64,000 nucleotides of DNA from Brevibacterium sp. UCMA 11754 (GCF_021532275.1 NZ_JACBOT010000001.1:186001-250000), one strand, 5' to 3'; shown: positions 17,107 through 26,130, counted from the first letter of the stretch. Notes: generated from the sequence alone by a model not told the origin. Program-made: numbers and translations.

Positions 17107-18153
17107 ATGACGAACCAATCCGCCTCAGATCCTGGCGCAGATCCAGGGTCCGCGCCGCCCCATCCGACTCGGCGCATGTTCGGCCGAATCGCCTACGGCG
17201 CGATCGCAGTGGCAGCCATCGGAACGGCCACCACTTACTCGGTCAAAGCCGCCTCGTCCAAGGGTGATCTCGCATCGAACCTCACGCTCATCGCCCCAGC
17301 CGGTGCCGGTGGCGGCTGGGACGGCTTCGCCCGAGAGACCCAGCAGGCCATGCGTGTGACCCGACTGGCCAATAACGCCCAGGTCGTCAATATCCCGGGC
17401 GCCGGTGGAACCATCGGCCTCGGGAAGTTCTCGACCATGCACGGCCAGGCGGACACCATCCTCGCCACAGGAACGGCCATGACCGGCGGCATTGCACTGA
17501 ACAAGTCGCCCGTCGGCTTCGAGAACACGACGCCCCTGGCCCGAGTGGCCGAAGACTACGACGTGCTCATCGCGGCCGCCGATTCCCCCTACGACACCAT
17601 CGAGGATGTCATCACCGCCTGGAAGAAGGACCCGGAAGGGTTCGTCTGGACCGGCGGATCCGCGGGGTCCGTCGACCACCTCACGATCGCTCAGCTCGCG
17701 CTCCTCGGTGACATTCCCGCCTCGGGGATCACCTATATTCCGAAGTCGGGCGGCGGCGAGGCGATCCAGACCCTGCTCTCGGGCACCACGGATTTCGCCT
17801 CCTGCGGTTTCAACGAGGTCTCCGACCAGGTTGAGGCCGGACGCGTGAAGGCAATCGGCGTTGCCGCACCCGAACGCGTCGCCGGTTTCGAGGACGTACC
17901 CACGATGACCGAACAGGGCTACAAGATCACGCTGACCAACTGGCGCGGTTACCTCGGCGCACCCGATATCACCGGTGAGGAGACCCAGCAGCTCGTCGAG
18001 CTCCTGCAGAAGACCCGCGACAGCGCGGAATGGAAGGACGCCCTCGACCGCAACAAATGGACGGACGTGTGGCAGACGGGTGAGGAATTCACGGAATTCA
18101 TCAAAGAGGACACCTCACGCGTCGAGAAGCTGCTGAAGGAGTTGGGACTGTGA
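17107..18153 (+). CDS. TctC-type substrate-binding protein, system 1
   Basis: A periplasmic-type binding protein of the Bug/TctC family of tripartite tricarboxylate transporters, about 348 residues. An RRMFGRIAYGAIAVAAIG segment resembles a Tat signal. The mature part has LIAPAGAGGGWDGFARETQ, VVNIPGAGGTIGLGKF and VWTGGSAGSVDHLTIA, typical of the family. ATG 17107 is my choice; in-frame starts at 17038, 17074 and 17092 are possible and no strong ribosome site decides. It heads a tctC-tctB-tctA operon. Ligand unknown (di/tricarboxylates or aromatic acids in relatives). Confidence 0.88.
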   Translation: MTNQSASDPGADPGSAPPHPTRRMFGRIAYGAIAVAAIGTATTYSVKAASSKGDLASNLTLIAPAGAGGGWDGFARETQQAMRVTRLANNAQVVNIPGAGGTIGLGKFSTMHGQADTILATGTAMTGGIALNKSPVGFENTTPLARVAEDYDVLIAAADSPYDTIEDVITAWKKDPEGFVWTGGSAGSVDHLTIAQLALLGDIPASGITYIPKSGGGEAIQTLLSGTTDFASCGFNEVSDQVEAGRVKAIGVAAPERVAGFEDVPTMTEQGYKITLTNWRGYLGAPDITGEETQQLVELLQKTRDSAEWKDALDRNKWTDVWQTGEEFTEFIKEDTSRVEKLLKELGL

Positions 18154-18827
18154 GCACCGAAACCTCAACGACCGCGAGGACCCGGACGGGCCACCTCGGC
18201 GAAGGTACCTGGTGGCAGGGCCGATCGGGTCTGATCGTGCCACTGATCATGGGGGCGTTCTCGACCTATCTGCTCGTGGGCATCGTGACGATGAACGTCT
18301 CCGAGGAGGCCGAGCAGCCGGGACCGCAGTTCTTCCCGATCATCATCATGGTCATCGGCTATGCGCTCACGATACTGCTGACGATCGCCTATATCCGCAA
18401 TCCCGAACCAGTCGATGTCGAGGACGAGCTGCCCGCCGAGGCGGAGGAGGACGAGGCATTCTCCACTCCCGTCACCTCGGCGGTATCGGCCTCCCGTCTG
18501 ACCCCGCATGAGGAAGACGAGCCCACAAGTGACCTCAAGGCCATCGCCGAGGCGCGGGCTGCGGATTCGAAGCACCGCACCCACAGCGACTTCGTGTCCC
18601 TGGCCTGGGGTGCCGGCGGCTTCGCGGCCTTTGCTCTCATCCTCGAATTCGCCGGGTGGATCATCGCCGCGGCACTCCTGTTCTGGTGCGTGGCCAGGTC
18701 GATGGGTTCGAAGAAGCCCCTGTTCGACCTCACCGTGGCACTGACATTCTCGTCCCTTGTCTACATCGCCTTTGCGGTGCTGCTGGGACTCAACCTTCCT
18801 TCGGGAATCCTGGGAGGTGGCTTCTGA
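18150..18827 (+). CDS. TctB-family small membrane subunit, system 1
   Basis: A 225-residue protein with four membrane spans and a long charged cytoplasmic stretch (about residues 85-145, DEPTSDLKAIAEARAADSK) that is longer than usual for TctB. GTG 18150 overlaps the TctC stop in GTGA. It forms the membrane complex with TctA. Confidence 0.87.
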   Translation: MSTETSTTARTRTGHLGEGTWWQGRSGLIVPLIMGAFSTYLLVGIVTMNVSEEAEQPGPQFFPIIIMVIGYALTILLTIAYIRNPEPVDVEDELPAEAEEDEAFSTPVTSAVSASRLTPHEEDEPTSDLKAIAEARAADSKHRTHSDFVSLAWGAGGFAAFALILEFAGWIIAAALLFWCVARSMGSKKPLFDLTVALTFSSLVYIAFAVLLGLNLPSGILGGGF

Positions 18828-18828
18828 T

Positions 18829-20376
18829 ATGGACGCAATCTTGTCCCTCTTCGAGGGCTTCACACATGCATTTACGCCGATGAACCTGCTGTGGGTCGTC
18901 GTCGGCTGCTTCCTCGGCACCGCCGTCGGCGTGCTGCCGGGACTGGGTTCGTCGATGGCGGTGGCTCTGCTGCTGCCGATGACCTTCGCCCTTGACCCCA
19001 CCGGTGCCTTCATCATGTTCGCCGGTGTCTACTTCGGTGGTCTCTTCGGCGACTCGACGATGGCCATCCTCATGAACACCCCCGGCCAGGCCTCGGCGAT
19101 CGCCTCAACCTTCGAGGGCCACAAGATGGCTAAGGCCGGGCGAGCGCCGCAGGCTCTGGCAACGGCCGCCATAGGTGCGTTCATCGGCGGGTTCATCTCC
19201 TGCATCCTCGTCGTCTTCGTCGCCCCGGCGCTGGCGGAACTCTCGACGAGCTTCGGCCCGGCCGAGTACTTCGCTCTTGCCCTGTTCGCCTTCGTCGCCA
19301 CCTCCTCGGTGGTCGCGGACTCCGTGCTCAAGGGCCTCATGGCTCTGGTGCTCGGCATCGGATTCTCGGTCATCGGCATCGACTCGGTCTCGGGCACGGA
19401 GCGCTTCACCTTCGGCGTTCCCGAGCTCTTCGACGGAGTCTCCCTGGTCACCGTCACGGTGGGCATCCTGGCGCTCGGCGAGGTCTTCTTCATCGCCTCG
19501 CGGATCCGCCGGAAGGCCAACGACAACACGATCAACGCCTCGGGACGCCCGTACCTGTCCCGCAAGGAATTCGCCGAGGCTCTGCCCGCGTGGCTGCGCG
19601 GCACCGCGATCGGTCTGCCCTTCGGCGTCATTCCCGTCGGCGGTGCCGATGTGCCGACGTTCATGGCCTATGGGCTCGAGCGCAATCTTGACAAGAGGCG
19701 CAAGGATCCTCAGTTCGGCAAGGGCGCGATCCGTGGTCTGGCCGGCCCCGAGGCGGCAGGGTCGGCGACGACCGGCATCGCTATGGGTGCGCTGCTGGCT
19801 CTGGGTCTGCCGATCTCGGCAACCGCGGCGATCATGCTGGCGGCGTTCCGTCAGTACGGGCTGCAGCCGGGACCGCTGCTCTTCGACCGCTCCCCCGAGC
19901 TCGTCTGGGGACTGCTCGCCAGCTTCTTCATTGCGATGATCGTCCTGCTCATCATCAACCTGCCCTTCGCTCCGCTGTGGGCGAAGCTGCTGAAGATTCC
20001 GGATCCCTACCTCTACGGCGGCATCGCGGTGTTCTGTGGGTTGGGCATCTACGCCACCTCGGCGTCGACGTTCGAGCTGCTCATCCTGCTGGCCATCGGT
20101 GTCATCAGCTTCGTGCTCAAGCGCTACGGTGTGCCGCTGGCTCCGCTGATGATCGGCATGGTCCTTGGGCCGCTGGCCGAGTCGAGCCTGCGTGATGCGC
20201 TGCTGGCCTCGGGCAATGATGCCTCGACGCTCGTGTCCTCACCGATCACGATCGTTCTCTACATCGTCCTCATCGGCGCCCTCGTCTACACCGGCATCGG
20301 TCGTGTGCTGGCGCGCAGGCGCCAGAAGCAGACGACTCAGGAGATGCTCTCTCCGATGAGTTCGTCGCAGCGCTGA
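18829..20376 (+). CDS. TctA-family large membrane subunit, system 1
   Basis: A 515-residue permease with about 12 spans and the family signatures GTAVGVLPGLGSSMAVALLLPMTF, YFGGLFGDSTMAILMNTPGQASAIAST and GLPFGVIPVGGADVPTFMAYGLE. ATG 18829 follows GGGAGGTGG in the end of tctB. The gene ends at a repeat-rich spacer. No TctDE two-component pair is found nearby. Confidence 0.92.
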   Translation: MDAILSLFEGFTHAFTPMNLLWVVVGCFLGTAVGVLPGLGSSMAVALLLPMTFALDPTGAFIMFAGVYFGGLFGDSTMAILMNTPGQASAIASTFEGHKMAKAGRAPQALATAAIGAFIGGFISCILVVFVAPALAELSTSFGPAEYFALALFAFVATSSVVADSVLKGLMALVLGIGFSVIGIDSVSGTERFTFGVPELFDGVSLVTVTVGILALGEVFFIASRIRRKANDNTINASGRPYLSRKEFAEALPAWLRGTAIGLPFGVIPVGGADVPTFMAYGLERNLDKRRKDPQFGKGAIRGLAGPEAAGSATTGIAMGALLALGLPISATAAIMLAAFRQYGLQPGPLLFDRSPELVWGLLASFFIAMIVLLIINLPFAPLWAKLLKIPDPYLYGGIAVFCGLGIYATSASTFELLILLAIGVISFVLKRYGVPLAPLMIGMVLGPLAESSLRDALLASGNDASTLVSSPITIVLYIVLIGALVYTGIGRVLARRRQKQTTQEMLSPMSSSQR

Positions 20377-20406
20377 TCACCTGAGCCCAGGGGCGTGCTC
20401 GGCCCT

Positions 20407-20486
20407 CGGCCGCGGTGCTGAAGGTTCGGCCGCGGTGCTGAAGGTTCGGCCGCGGTGCTGAAGGTTCGGCCGCGGTGCTGAAGATT
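20407..20486 (+). repeat. Four tandem 20-base repeats
   Basis: Unit CGGCCGCGGTGCTGAAGGTT repeated four times head to tail (20407, 20427, 20447, 20467); the last copy ends in GATT. No spacers, so not a CRISPR. It starts 30 bases after tctA. Confidence 0.95.
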
Positions 20487-20525
20487 CGGTCCCGGAGGAC
20501 CGGAATCTTCGGTCCCGGAGGACCG
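20487..20525. repeat. Two copies of a 16-base hairpin unit
   Basis: CGGTCCCGGAGGACCG (6-base arms, loop CGGA) occurs at 20487-20502 and again at 20510-20525, directly following the 20-base tandem array. Confidence 0.85.
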
Positions 20526-20541
20526 GCAGCAATTAGGGCAC

Positions 20542-20603
20542 GAATTGCAGTGGGGAGCCGGTCGGTCTCGTCAAGAGAATCGACCGGCTCCCCACTGCAG
20601 TTC
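20542..20603. terminator. Large inverted repeat between convergent tctA and MFS genes
   Basis: Arms 20547-20564 and 20581-20598 are 18 bases and perfectly complementary; pairing extends outward to 20542/20603 with one G-T. The 16-base spacer is unique. The location between convergent genes fits a bidirectional terminator. Confidence 0.7.
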
Positions 20604-20654
20604 TGTGTTCAGACGGCATTTCTGTGCTCAGATGGCAGTTCTGTCTGCCCACGG
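20598..20654 (+). repeat. Three degenerate 19-base tandem repeats
   Basis: CAGTTCTGTGTTCAGACGG (20598-20616), a close copy at 20617-20635 and a more diverged copy at 20636-20654 follow the right arm of the large inverted repeat. Confidence 0.8.
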
Positions 20655-20680
20655 CCGCCTCGTCCTAGGACAGAACTCAG

Positions 20681-20718
20681 CTCCGTCAGTAGGTCTCGGC
20701 TCCGTCAGCAGATCTCGG
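20681..20718. repeat. 19-base duplication over the MFS gene stop
   Basis: CTCCGTCAGTAGGTCTCGG (20681-20699) and CTCCGTCAGCAGATCTCGG (20700-20718) are tandem copies. Copy two contains the stop codon of the reverse-strand MFS gene (20705-20707), so copy one carries a duplicated former stop. Confidence 0.8.
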
Positions 20719-22279
20719 CCGCCGCGGAGTCCTTCGCTGCAGATCCCGCCGAATCCGCCTTCGCCCCGGGCAGGAGTCGTCCGGCACCCTTGAGCCCGAA
20801 CGTCGTGAGCACCGCCGCGATGAGAACGAGGACCACGGCAGCCCCAGCCGCCCACTGCACGCCGAGGTCGAAGGCCGCCACAGCCGCCTCGGCGATCCGG
20901 TCTCCGGCACTGCCGCCGAGCCCGAAGGCGTACTCGAGCGCTGAGCCAAGGGTCTCGTACTGGGGCTGCCCGGCCCTGGCACCGATCGTCGACTGCAAGG
21001 CGGTTCCGTAGACCATCGTCGAGAGTCCGCCGAGCACGGACGTTCCCAACACGGATCCGAATTCGTACGCGGTTTCCGATATCGCCGAGGCGGCACCTGC
21101 CTTGTTCGCCGGCACCGCGGCGAGGATGAGGTCGTTGGTGATGACCTCGGCCGTGCCGAGACCGATGCCCAAGATGAGGAAGGAGATGGCCATCCCCAGC
21201 ACCGAGTGCTCGGGTGTGAAGGCCACGATTCCCATTCCGATGGCATTGAGCATCAGAGCGCACGGGACCACGACCCGCGGCTGCAGGCGAGCCATGAGCG
21301 GCACCGCCAGATAGCCCGAGGCGATCGAGGTGATGAGCCCGGGGATGAGGACGAGTGCCGCCTGGATCGGCGAGAGACCGAGGACGAGCTGGAGGAGCTG
21401 GGTGCCGAAGTAGAGGAAGCCGGCCAATCCCATGACGCTGAGCAGGTTCGATGTCACGGCCGAGGTGAAGACTTTGTTCGCGAAGAGCCTGACCTCGAGC
21501 ATCGGGTTGGGTGTTGCCAGCTGTCGCAGGATGAAGCCTGCACCGGCGACAACGGCCACCGCGATGCTGACCCAGAAGAGAACGTCGACCCCGTCGGCCA
21601 TGACATGTTTGATGGCGAAGACGAGCGGCGTGAGCATGAGCATCGACAATGCGATCGACAGCGGATCGATGCGCCCCGGATTCGGATCGCGCGATTCCGA
21701 GAGCAGCATGATGGCTGCCGGAATGAAGATCGCGATCAGAGGCAGGTTGATGAAGAAGATCGCGCTCCAGTGGAAGTGCTCGAGCAGGAAGCCGCCGACG
21801 ATGGGACCCAGCGCGGCGCCGCCGCTGAACATGGCCGCCCACGTGGCGATCGCGACGCGACGGTCCCTGTCGTGGAGGAAGATATTTCGGATCAGCGACA
21901 GGGTCGAAGGCATCAGAGTGGCCCCGAAGAGCCCGAGGAGGGCGCGGGCGATGATGAGCATCTCGGCCGAGGTGGAGAACGCCGCCAGAAGGGAAGCGAG
22001 CCCGAAGCCGATGGCACCGATGATGAGGAGCTTGCGACGCCCGACCCGGTCGCCGATGCTGCCCATGGCCACGAGCAGGCCCGCGAGCATGAGCGCATAG
22101 ATGTCGACGATCCAGAGAAGCTGGGTGCCGGTGGGATGGAGTCCGGTGCTGATGGCCGGTATCGCGAATCCCAAGACGGTGTTGTCGATCGAGATGAGCA
22201 GAACAGGGATCATCAGCACAGCCAGGCCAGCCCATTCGCGCCGGCCGGCGCGCACTTGTGGTGTCTGTGTGGTGAACAT
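20705..22279 (-). CDS. DHA2-type MFS drug efflux transporter
   Basis: A 524-residue exporter with 14 predicted spans, motif A GSIGDRVGRRKLLIIGAIGFG, motif C-like region ALGPIVGGFLLEHFHW and the start LMIPVLLISIDNTVLGFAIP typical of EmrB/QacA drug:proton antiporters (SmvA-like). ATG 22279 is preferred because TACAGT stands seven bases before it and overlaps a perfect operator. It is divergent from the TetR gene, its probable repressor. The C-terminus is Ala-rich and runs into the 19-base duplication. Confidence 0.9.
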   Translation of the reverse strand: MFTTQTPQVRAGRREWAGLAVLMIPVLLISIDNTVLGFAIPAISTGLHPTGTQLLWIVDIYALMLAGLLVAMGSIGDRVGRRKLLIIGAIGFGLASLLAAFSTSAEMLIIARALLGLFGATLMPSTLSLIRNIFLHDRDRRVAIATWAAMFSGGAALGPIVGGFLLEHFHWSAIFFINLPLIAIFIPAAIMLLSESRDPNPGRIDPLSIALSMLMLTPLVFAIKHVMADGVDVLFWVSIAVAVVAGAGFILRQLATPNPMLEVRLFANKVFTSAVTSNLLSVMGLAGFLYFGTQLLQLVLGLSPIQAALVLIPGLITSIASGYLAVPLMARLQPRVVVPCALMLNAIGMGIVAFTPEHSVLGMAISFLILGIGLGTAEVITNDLILAAVPANKAGAASAISETAYEFGSVLGTSVLGGLSTMVYGTALQSTIGARAGQPQYETLGSALEYAFGLGGSAGDRIAEAAVAAFDLGVQWAAGAAVVLVLIAAVLTTFGLKGAGRLLPGAKADSAGSAAKDSAAAEIC

Positions 22280-22288
22280 GAAATCTAC

Positions 22289-22308
22289 TGTACCGTCTAG
22301 ACGGTACA
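22289..22308. promoter_or_regulatory. Perfect 20-base palindromic TetR operator
   Basis: TGTACCGTCTAGACGGTACA is a perfect palindrome in the gap between the divergent efflux and TetR genes. It covers the -10 box of the efflux gene (reverse TACAGT), so bound repressor would block the pump. The TetR gene's own -10 candidate TAGGCT lies at 22354-22359, outside the site. Confidence 0.85.
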
Positions 22309-22366
22309 GCTGGCAAGGTAGGGCGCAACGATGATTGGTCTGCGGGCTTCGGCTAGGCTCGGCGCT

Positions 22367-22888
22367 ATGGCACGCAACTCCACCGACACCAAAGAGAAGC
22401 TCCTCGACGCCTTCGACATCCTCCTGGACAAGCAGGGCATCTCCGGCGCAACCCTGGATGCGGTCGCTTCGAAGGCTGGCGTGTCCAAGGGAGGCCTGCT
22501 CTACCACTACGGATCGAAGGCGGAGCTGATCAAGGGAAGCCTCGAGAGGCTCGACAGGCTCGTTGATGAGGACGTCGAGTCGATGAAGGCCGCCGGTGAC
22601 CGACTGCACATGTACTATCTCGAGACGTCAGCCGAGACCGGTACGCCGCTGGACCGCAGCCTCATCGCGGCGAGCTGCCTGGCGCAGGAGAATGACGAAG
22701 CGAAGGATTCACTGCGGAGGACCAGGGAAGCATGGTTCGACGCACTCAATGAGCATCTCGGTGATCCCGATCTGGCGATGACGGTTCAGCTCATCGGCGA
22801 TGGCATGTACTTCAATCAGAACTTCAGCCTCTCCCAGGACGAGGCTCTCAAACACGTCAAGAACGTGCTGGCGCGGTTGGGACTATAG
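22367..22888 (+). CDS. TetR-family regulator of the divergent efflux pump
   Basis: A 173-residue repressor: N-terminal helix-turn-helix (TKEKLLDAFDILLDKQGISGATLDAVASKAGVSKGGLLYHYGSKAELI) and a C-terminal TetR_C-type domain. ATG 22367 is chosen over an in-frame ATG at 22331 because TAGGCT precedes it by seven bases (leaderless) and the HTH begins right after. It should bind the palindrome at 22289. Confidence 0.88.
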   Translation: MARNSTDTKEKLLDAFDILLDKQGISGATLDAVASKAGVSKGGLLYHYGSKAELIKGSLERLDRLVDEDVESMKAAGDRLHMYYLETSAETGTPLDRSLIAASCLAQENDEAKDSLRRTREAWFDALNEHLGDPDLAMTVQLIGDGMYFNQNFSLSQDEALKHVKNVLARLGL

Positions 22889-23179
22889 GCAGCTCACCGG
22901 TGCGTTAACACTGCGCCCCGGGGCAGAGGTCGCCTAGGCGAACTTCGTCCGCGCATGCGGAGCCTCCACGCGCAGCCATGTGCCTTAAGTGGTCGAAACG
23001 GTCAGATTCTGCTGCCCAGAACGTGTCCATTCTGACCAGCTAAGGCCCACGCTGAGCTATTTCTACGGCAGCAGGGGCCAACTTCTTGACAGTCACTTGC
23101 GCGCTGATTCCTGTGGACAGTAATTCTCTTTCCACAGGGCAAAAATTAGTGCTCCCCTTCCCGGCAAGAATGCTGCACG
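22889..23179. other. 291-base gap between TetR and the nuclease-fold gene
   Basis: No gene seen. It holds the palindromic element at 22982-23046 and an A/T-richer stretch (about 23060-23180) that must contain the promoter of the downstream gene. Confidence 0.4.
22982..23046. repeat. Palindromic element, left copy
   Basis: GCCTTA pairs with TAAGGC and GGTCAGA with TCTGACC; the left arm contains AGTGGTCGAAACGG, close to AGGTGGTCGAAATGG in the element at 24234. The middle is looser than in the right copy. Confidence 0.65.
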
Positions 23180-24121
23180 ATGGCAATCATGTTCAACGAC
23201 AGCAGGTGGGAGATGCGCGACTATCCACGCTTGTTTGCAGCAAGTGAGGCAGAGGCTCTGGGGATAACCCGCCACTACCTGTTCAGAACACAACGCTGCC
23301 CGATCATACTTCCCGGCGTGCGCATGGACCGGGAGACTCTCGAAAGCCGCCGCACACCACGTTGGGCCGATGACCGCTGGGAATGGGATTCCTTGCGCCT
23401 ACGAGCGGCCCGATTGAAGTTCGATCAGGTGCTCGCCGATCATGCGACAGCGGCCCGGATCTACGGGTGGCCGATGCCGGCGAATTTCAGGACAGATCCC
23501 CGCCTCAGCCTGTGCACAGCTGATTTGGCATTGCGGGTCCGACTGCCGAACGTCATACTTCGTCGATCCGCGCAGATCTCCAATGCAAGGTGGCTCGATC
23601 TTCCTGTACTGGCTCCCGCCGATGTCTTCATCTCCATCGCGCCTGACCTGACGATCCGAGATCTGGTGAAGGTCGGGGATGCAGCTGTCGGCTGGTGGCA
23701 CGGACCGCCTCAGCTGACTGTCGACATGTTGTCTAATCGAGTAGGGCAACGCAAAAGACTGAGGGCGCGTCGTCGTCTGTGTCATGCGATTGATCTGATC
23801 CGGTCCGGTGTCGATTCCCCGACTGAGACCGATCTGCGCTTGTGGATCGTCTCCGTCGGACTCCCCGAACCGACCGTTCACCCGAAGATCAGCAGTGACC
23901 TGGGCAGAGGCGCCATAGAGCCCGATCTCGGCTACGAGAATGCACGTCTCGCACTCGAGTACGAAGGCGATCACCACAGGTCATCGCCAACCCAGTGGGC
24001 TCGCGACATCGAACGCGATGAAGCGATGAGGGACGCAGGTTGGACAGTGTTCAAGGTGACCCGCCGGACTGATTATCGCCTACTCCAGACCAAGATCCGC
24101 CGCCATCTAGGCTTGACATGA
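23180..24121 (+). CDS. Nuclease-fold (DUF559/VSR-like) protein with AbiEi-like N-terminus
   Basis: A 313-residue protein. The N-terminal part resembles actinobacterial AbiEi-type regions (AASEAEALGITRHYLFRTQRCPIILPGVRMD). The C-terminal about 110 residues have the layout of a PD-(D/E)xK nuclease: E in SPTETDLR, then EPDLGYENARLALEYEGDHH, then a conserved WTVFKVTRRTDY end. Relatives are annotated as DUF559 or endonuclease-domain proteins of unknown role. Codon use is less GC-biased than its neighbours and the gene stands alone between two related palindromes, suggesting acquisition. ATG 23180; ATG 23189 is possible. Confidence 0.75.
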   Translation: MAIMFNDSRWEMRDYPRLFAASEAEALGITRHYLFRTQRCPIILPGVRMDRETLESRRTPRWADDRWEWDSLRLRAARLKFDQVLADHATAARIYGWPMPANFRTDPRLSLCTADLALRVRLPNVILRRSAQISNARWLDLPVLAPADVFISIAPDLTIRDLVKVGDAAVGWWHGPPQLTVDMLSNRVGQRKRLRARRRLCHAIDLIRSGVDSPTETDLRLWIVSVGLPEPTVHPKISSDLGRGAIEPDLGYENARLALEYEGDHHRSSPTQWARDIERDEAMRDAGWTVFKVTRRTDYRLLQTKIRRHLGLT

Positions 24122-24233
24122 TTCGCATTGCGGCAACCCAAACTGAGACGGCTCGCGATCTCGCCTCTCGAACCGGCCATCAGCAGCGCTCTCGGCCCCT
24201 CAGTTGAAATGTCACGACATGGCAGAACTTCTT

Positions 24234-24288
24234 AGGTGGTCGAAATGGGCTGTTTCCGACAATCGGAATCAGCCCATTTCGACCACCT
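24234..24288. repeat. Long near-perfect hairpin, right copy
   Basis: AGGTGGTCGAAATGGGCTG (24234-24252) pairs perfectly with 24270-24288, and after one T-T mismatch the pairing continues with TTCCGA/TCGGAA around a CAA loop: 25 base pairs in 55 bases. It sits between convergent genes, so may end both transcripts, and is related to the element at 22982. Confidence 0.85.
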
Positions 24289-24309
24289 TAGGCAGCACAC
24301 ACAACGAGG

Positions 24310-26130
24310 TCAGCTCAGGTGGTGCACGTCCTGCAGGCGATACACCGGGGTATCCAACCCCTCATAGCGCGCCTTGAGCTGGAGCCCCAGGTACAGCGAG
24401 TAGTGCCGTGACTGGTGGAGGTTGCCGCCCATGAACCAGAGGTTCTCCTGTTGAGTGGGCTTCCACATGTTCCGCTCCTCGCCTTCCCACGGGCCGGGAT
24501 CCTTTGTGGTCTCCGAGCCCAGGCCCCAGCATTTGCCCACCTTGTCCGCCGTCTCCTGATCCACGAGATCGGCGACCCAGCCATTCATCGAGCCGTATCC
24601 GGTTGCGTAGACGACAAGGTCAGCAGGCAGCTCTGTGCCATCGGCAAGCACCACCGAGGTCTCGGTCAGATGGTCGACGTCGCCCTTGGCCAGCTTCACC
24701 TTGCCATCGGCGACGAGTTCTGCCGAACCGACGTCGATGTAGTAGCCCGAGCCGCGGCGCAGGTACTTGAGGAAGAGCCCGGATTCGTCGTCGCCGAAGT
24801 CGAGATCGAATCCGGCGGCCTCCATGCGCTGGTAGAAGTCCTTGTCACGTTCCTTCATCTGGTCGTAGAGCGGAATCTGGAATTGGTGCATGATCCGATA
24901 CGGCAAGGAGGCGAAGATGAGGTCGGCCTTCTCGGTCGTCACGCCGTTGGCAAGTGCCTTCTCCGAGTAGAGGTCGCCGAGCCCGATCTCCATGAGGGAG
25001 TCGCTCTTGACAATGTGTGTGCTCGAGCGCTGCACCATCGTGACGTCGGCACCGTGTTCGTAGAGCGCTCCGCAGATGTCGAAGGCGGAGTTGTTGCTGC
25101 CGATGACGACGACCCTCTTGCCCGTATAGGCGTCGGGGCCACGGTGCTGCGAGGAATGCTGCTGCTCTCCCCTGAAGATGTCGGCACCAGGAAAGGATGG
25201 GACATTCGGTTTGCCCGACATTCCGGTGGCCATTACCAGGTGTGTCGGGTTGAGCGTGACCTTCTTACCATCGCGGTCGACTTCCACCGTCCACTGTTTG
25301 GCCTTCTCGTCATACTTCGCCGAGTTCGCCGTCGTCGATGACCAGTACGGAATCTCCATCACCTTGGTGTAGAACTCCAACCAATCGGCGATCTTGTCCT
25401 TGGGTGCGAAGACGGGCCAGTTGTCGGGGAATTTGAGATAGGGCAGGTGGTCGTACCACACGGGGTCGTGCAGGCACAGTGACTTATACCGAGAACGCCA
25501 CTGGTCTCCCGGCCTCTCCCACCGATCGATGACGAGCGCCGGGACTCCCATCTGACGCAGGCGAGCGCCGAGAGCAATGCCGCCCTGTCCCCCGCCGACG
25601 ACGAGTGTGTACGGCTGTGCGGTGTCTCCCCAGGCTGCGTCCTCCTCTGCAAGCTTCTCCGACCAGCTCTTCCGCTCAGGATCCACGCCGTGTTCGGCGC
25701 CCTTGATCCGTCGGTCTCCGCGAGGCTCTTCATAGCCTGTCAGTTCCTGCAACGCGGTGAGCATGGTCCATGCTTTGGTCCCGTCCTCGTCGATGAGCCG
25801 CACCAGGCCCTTGCCGCGGCCGACAGAGGTGGCGAAGGTGAACCAGGCTTCGGTGACTCCGTCGGCGGTGGTGGCGGGATCGCTGAGCTCGAAGTCAGAT
25901 GGTGAGACCCGGTCCGCGTTCACGGTCAGCAGGTCTCTGACCCCGTCATGGTTCTCCACCGTATTGAGGTTCCACGTGAAAGACACGAGATCCCTCCAGT
26001 AGCTGGCAGTGGCGAACAGTCCCACTGCTGCTTCGACGTCACGCGCCCGCAGTGCGGACTCGAACTCGTTCAGCCATTCGGTCGCGATGTCATCGGCGGT
26101 GAGCTGCGGGCGATCAATTGTCGTTGTCAT
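24310..26130 (-). CDS. Flavin-containing monooxygenase with N-terminal NTF2-like domain
   Basis: A 606-residue FAD/NADPH monooxygenase. Residues about 10-130 resemble an NTF2/SnoaL-like domain (ESALRARDVEAAVGLFATASYWRDLV). Then come the FAD loop GGGQGGIALGARL, the central VVVIGSNNSAFDICGAL NADPH loop and the DLVVYATGYGSMNGW end motif. The likely reaction is oxygenation of an N- or S-containing compound or a ketone; substrate unknown. ATG 26130 follows GAGGAG. The divergent GAF-domain regulator is probably its activator. Confidence 0.9.
   Translation of the reverse strand: MTTTIDRPQLTADDIATEWLNEFESALRARDVEAAVGLFATASYWRDLVSFTWNLNTVENHDGVRDLLTVNADRVSPSDFELSDPATTADGVTEAWFTFATSVGRGKGLVRLIDEDGTKAWTMLTALQELTGYEEPRGDRRIKGAEHGVDPERKSWSEKLAEEDAAWGDTAQPYTLVVGGGQGGIALGARLRQMGVPALVIDRWERPGDQWRSRYKSLCLHDPVWYDHLPYLKFPDNWPVFAPKDKIADWLEFYTKVMEIPYWSSTTANSAKYDEKAKQWTVEVDRDGKKVTLNPTHLVMATGMSGKPNVPSFPGADIFRGEQQHSSQHRGPDAYTGKRVVVIGSNNSAFDICGALYEHGADVTMVQRSSTHIVKSDSLMEIGLGDLYSEKALANGVTTEKADLIFASLPYRIMHQFQIPLYDQMKERDKDFYQRMEAAGFDLDFGDDESGLFLKYLRRGSGYYIDVGSAELVADGKVKLAKGDVDHLTETSVVLADGTELPADLVVYATGYGSMNGWVADLVDQETADKVGKCWGLGSETTKDPGPWEGEERNMWKPTQQENLWFMGGNLHQSRHYSLYLGLQLKARYEGLDTPVYRLQDVHHLS

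Noticed and set aside
20407..20486. Possible CRISPR array
   Set aside because: The 20-base units are directly adjacent with no spacers, and there are no cas genes.
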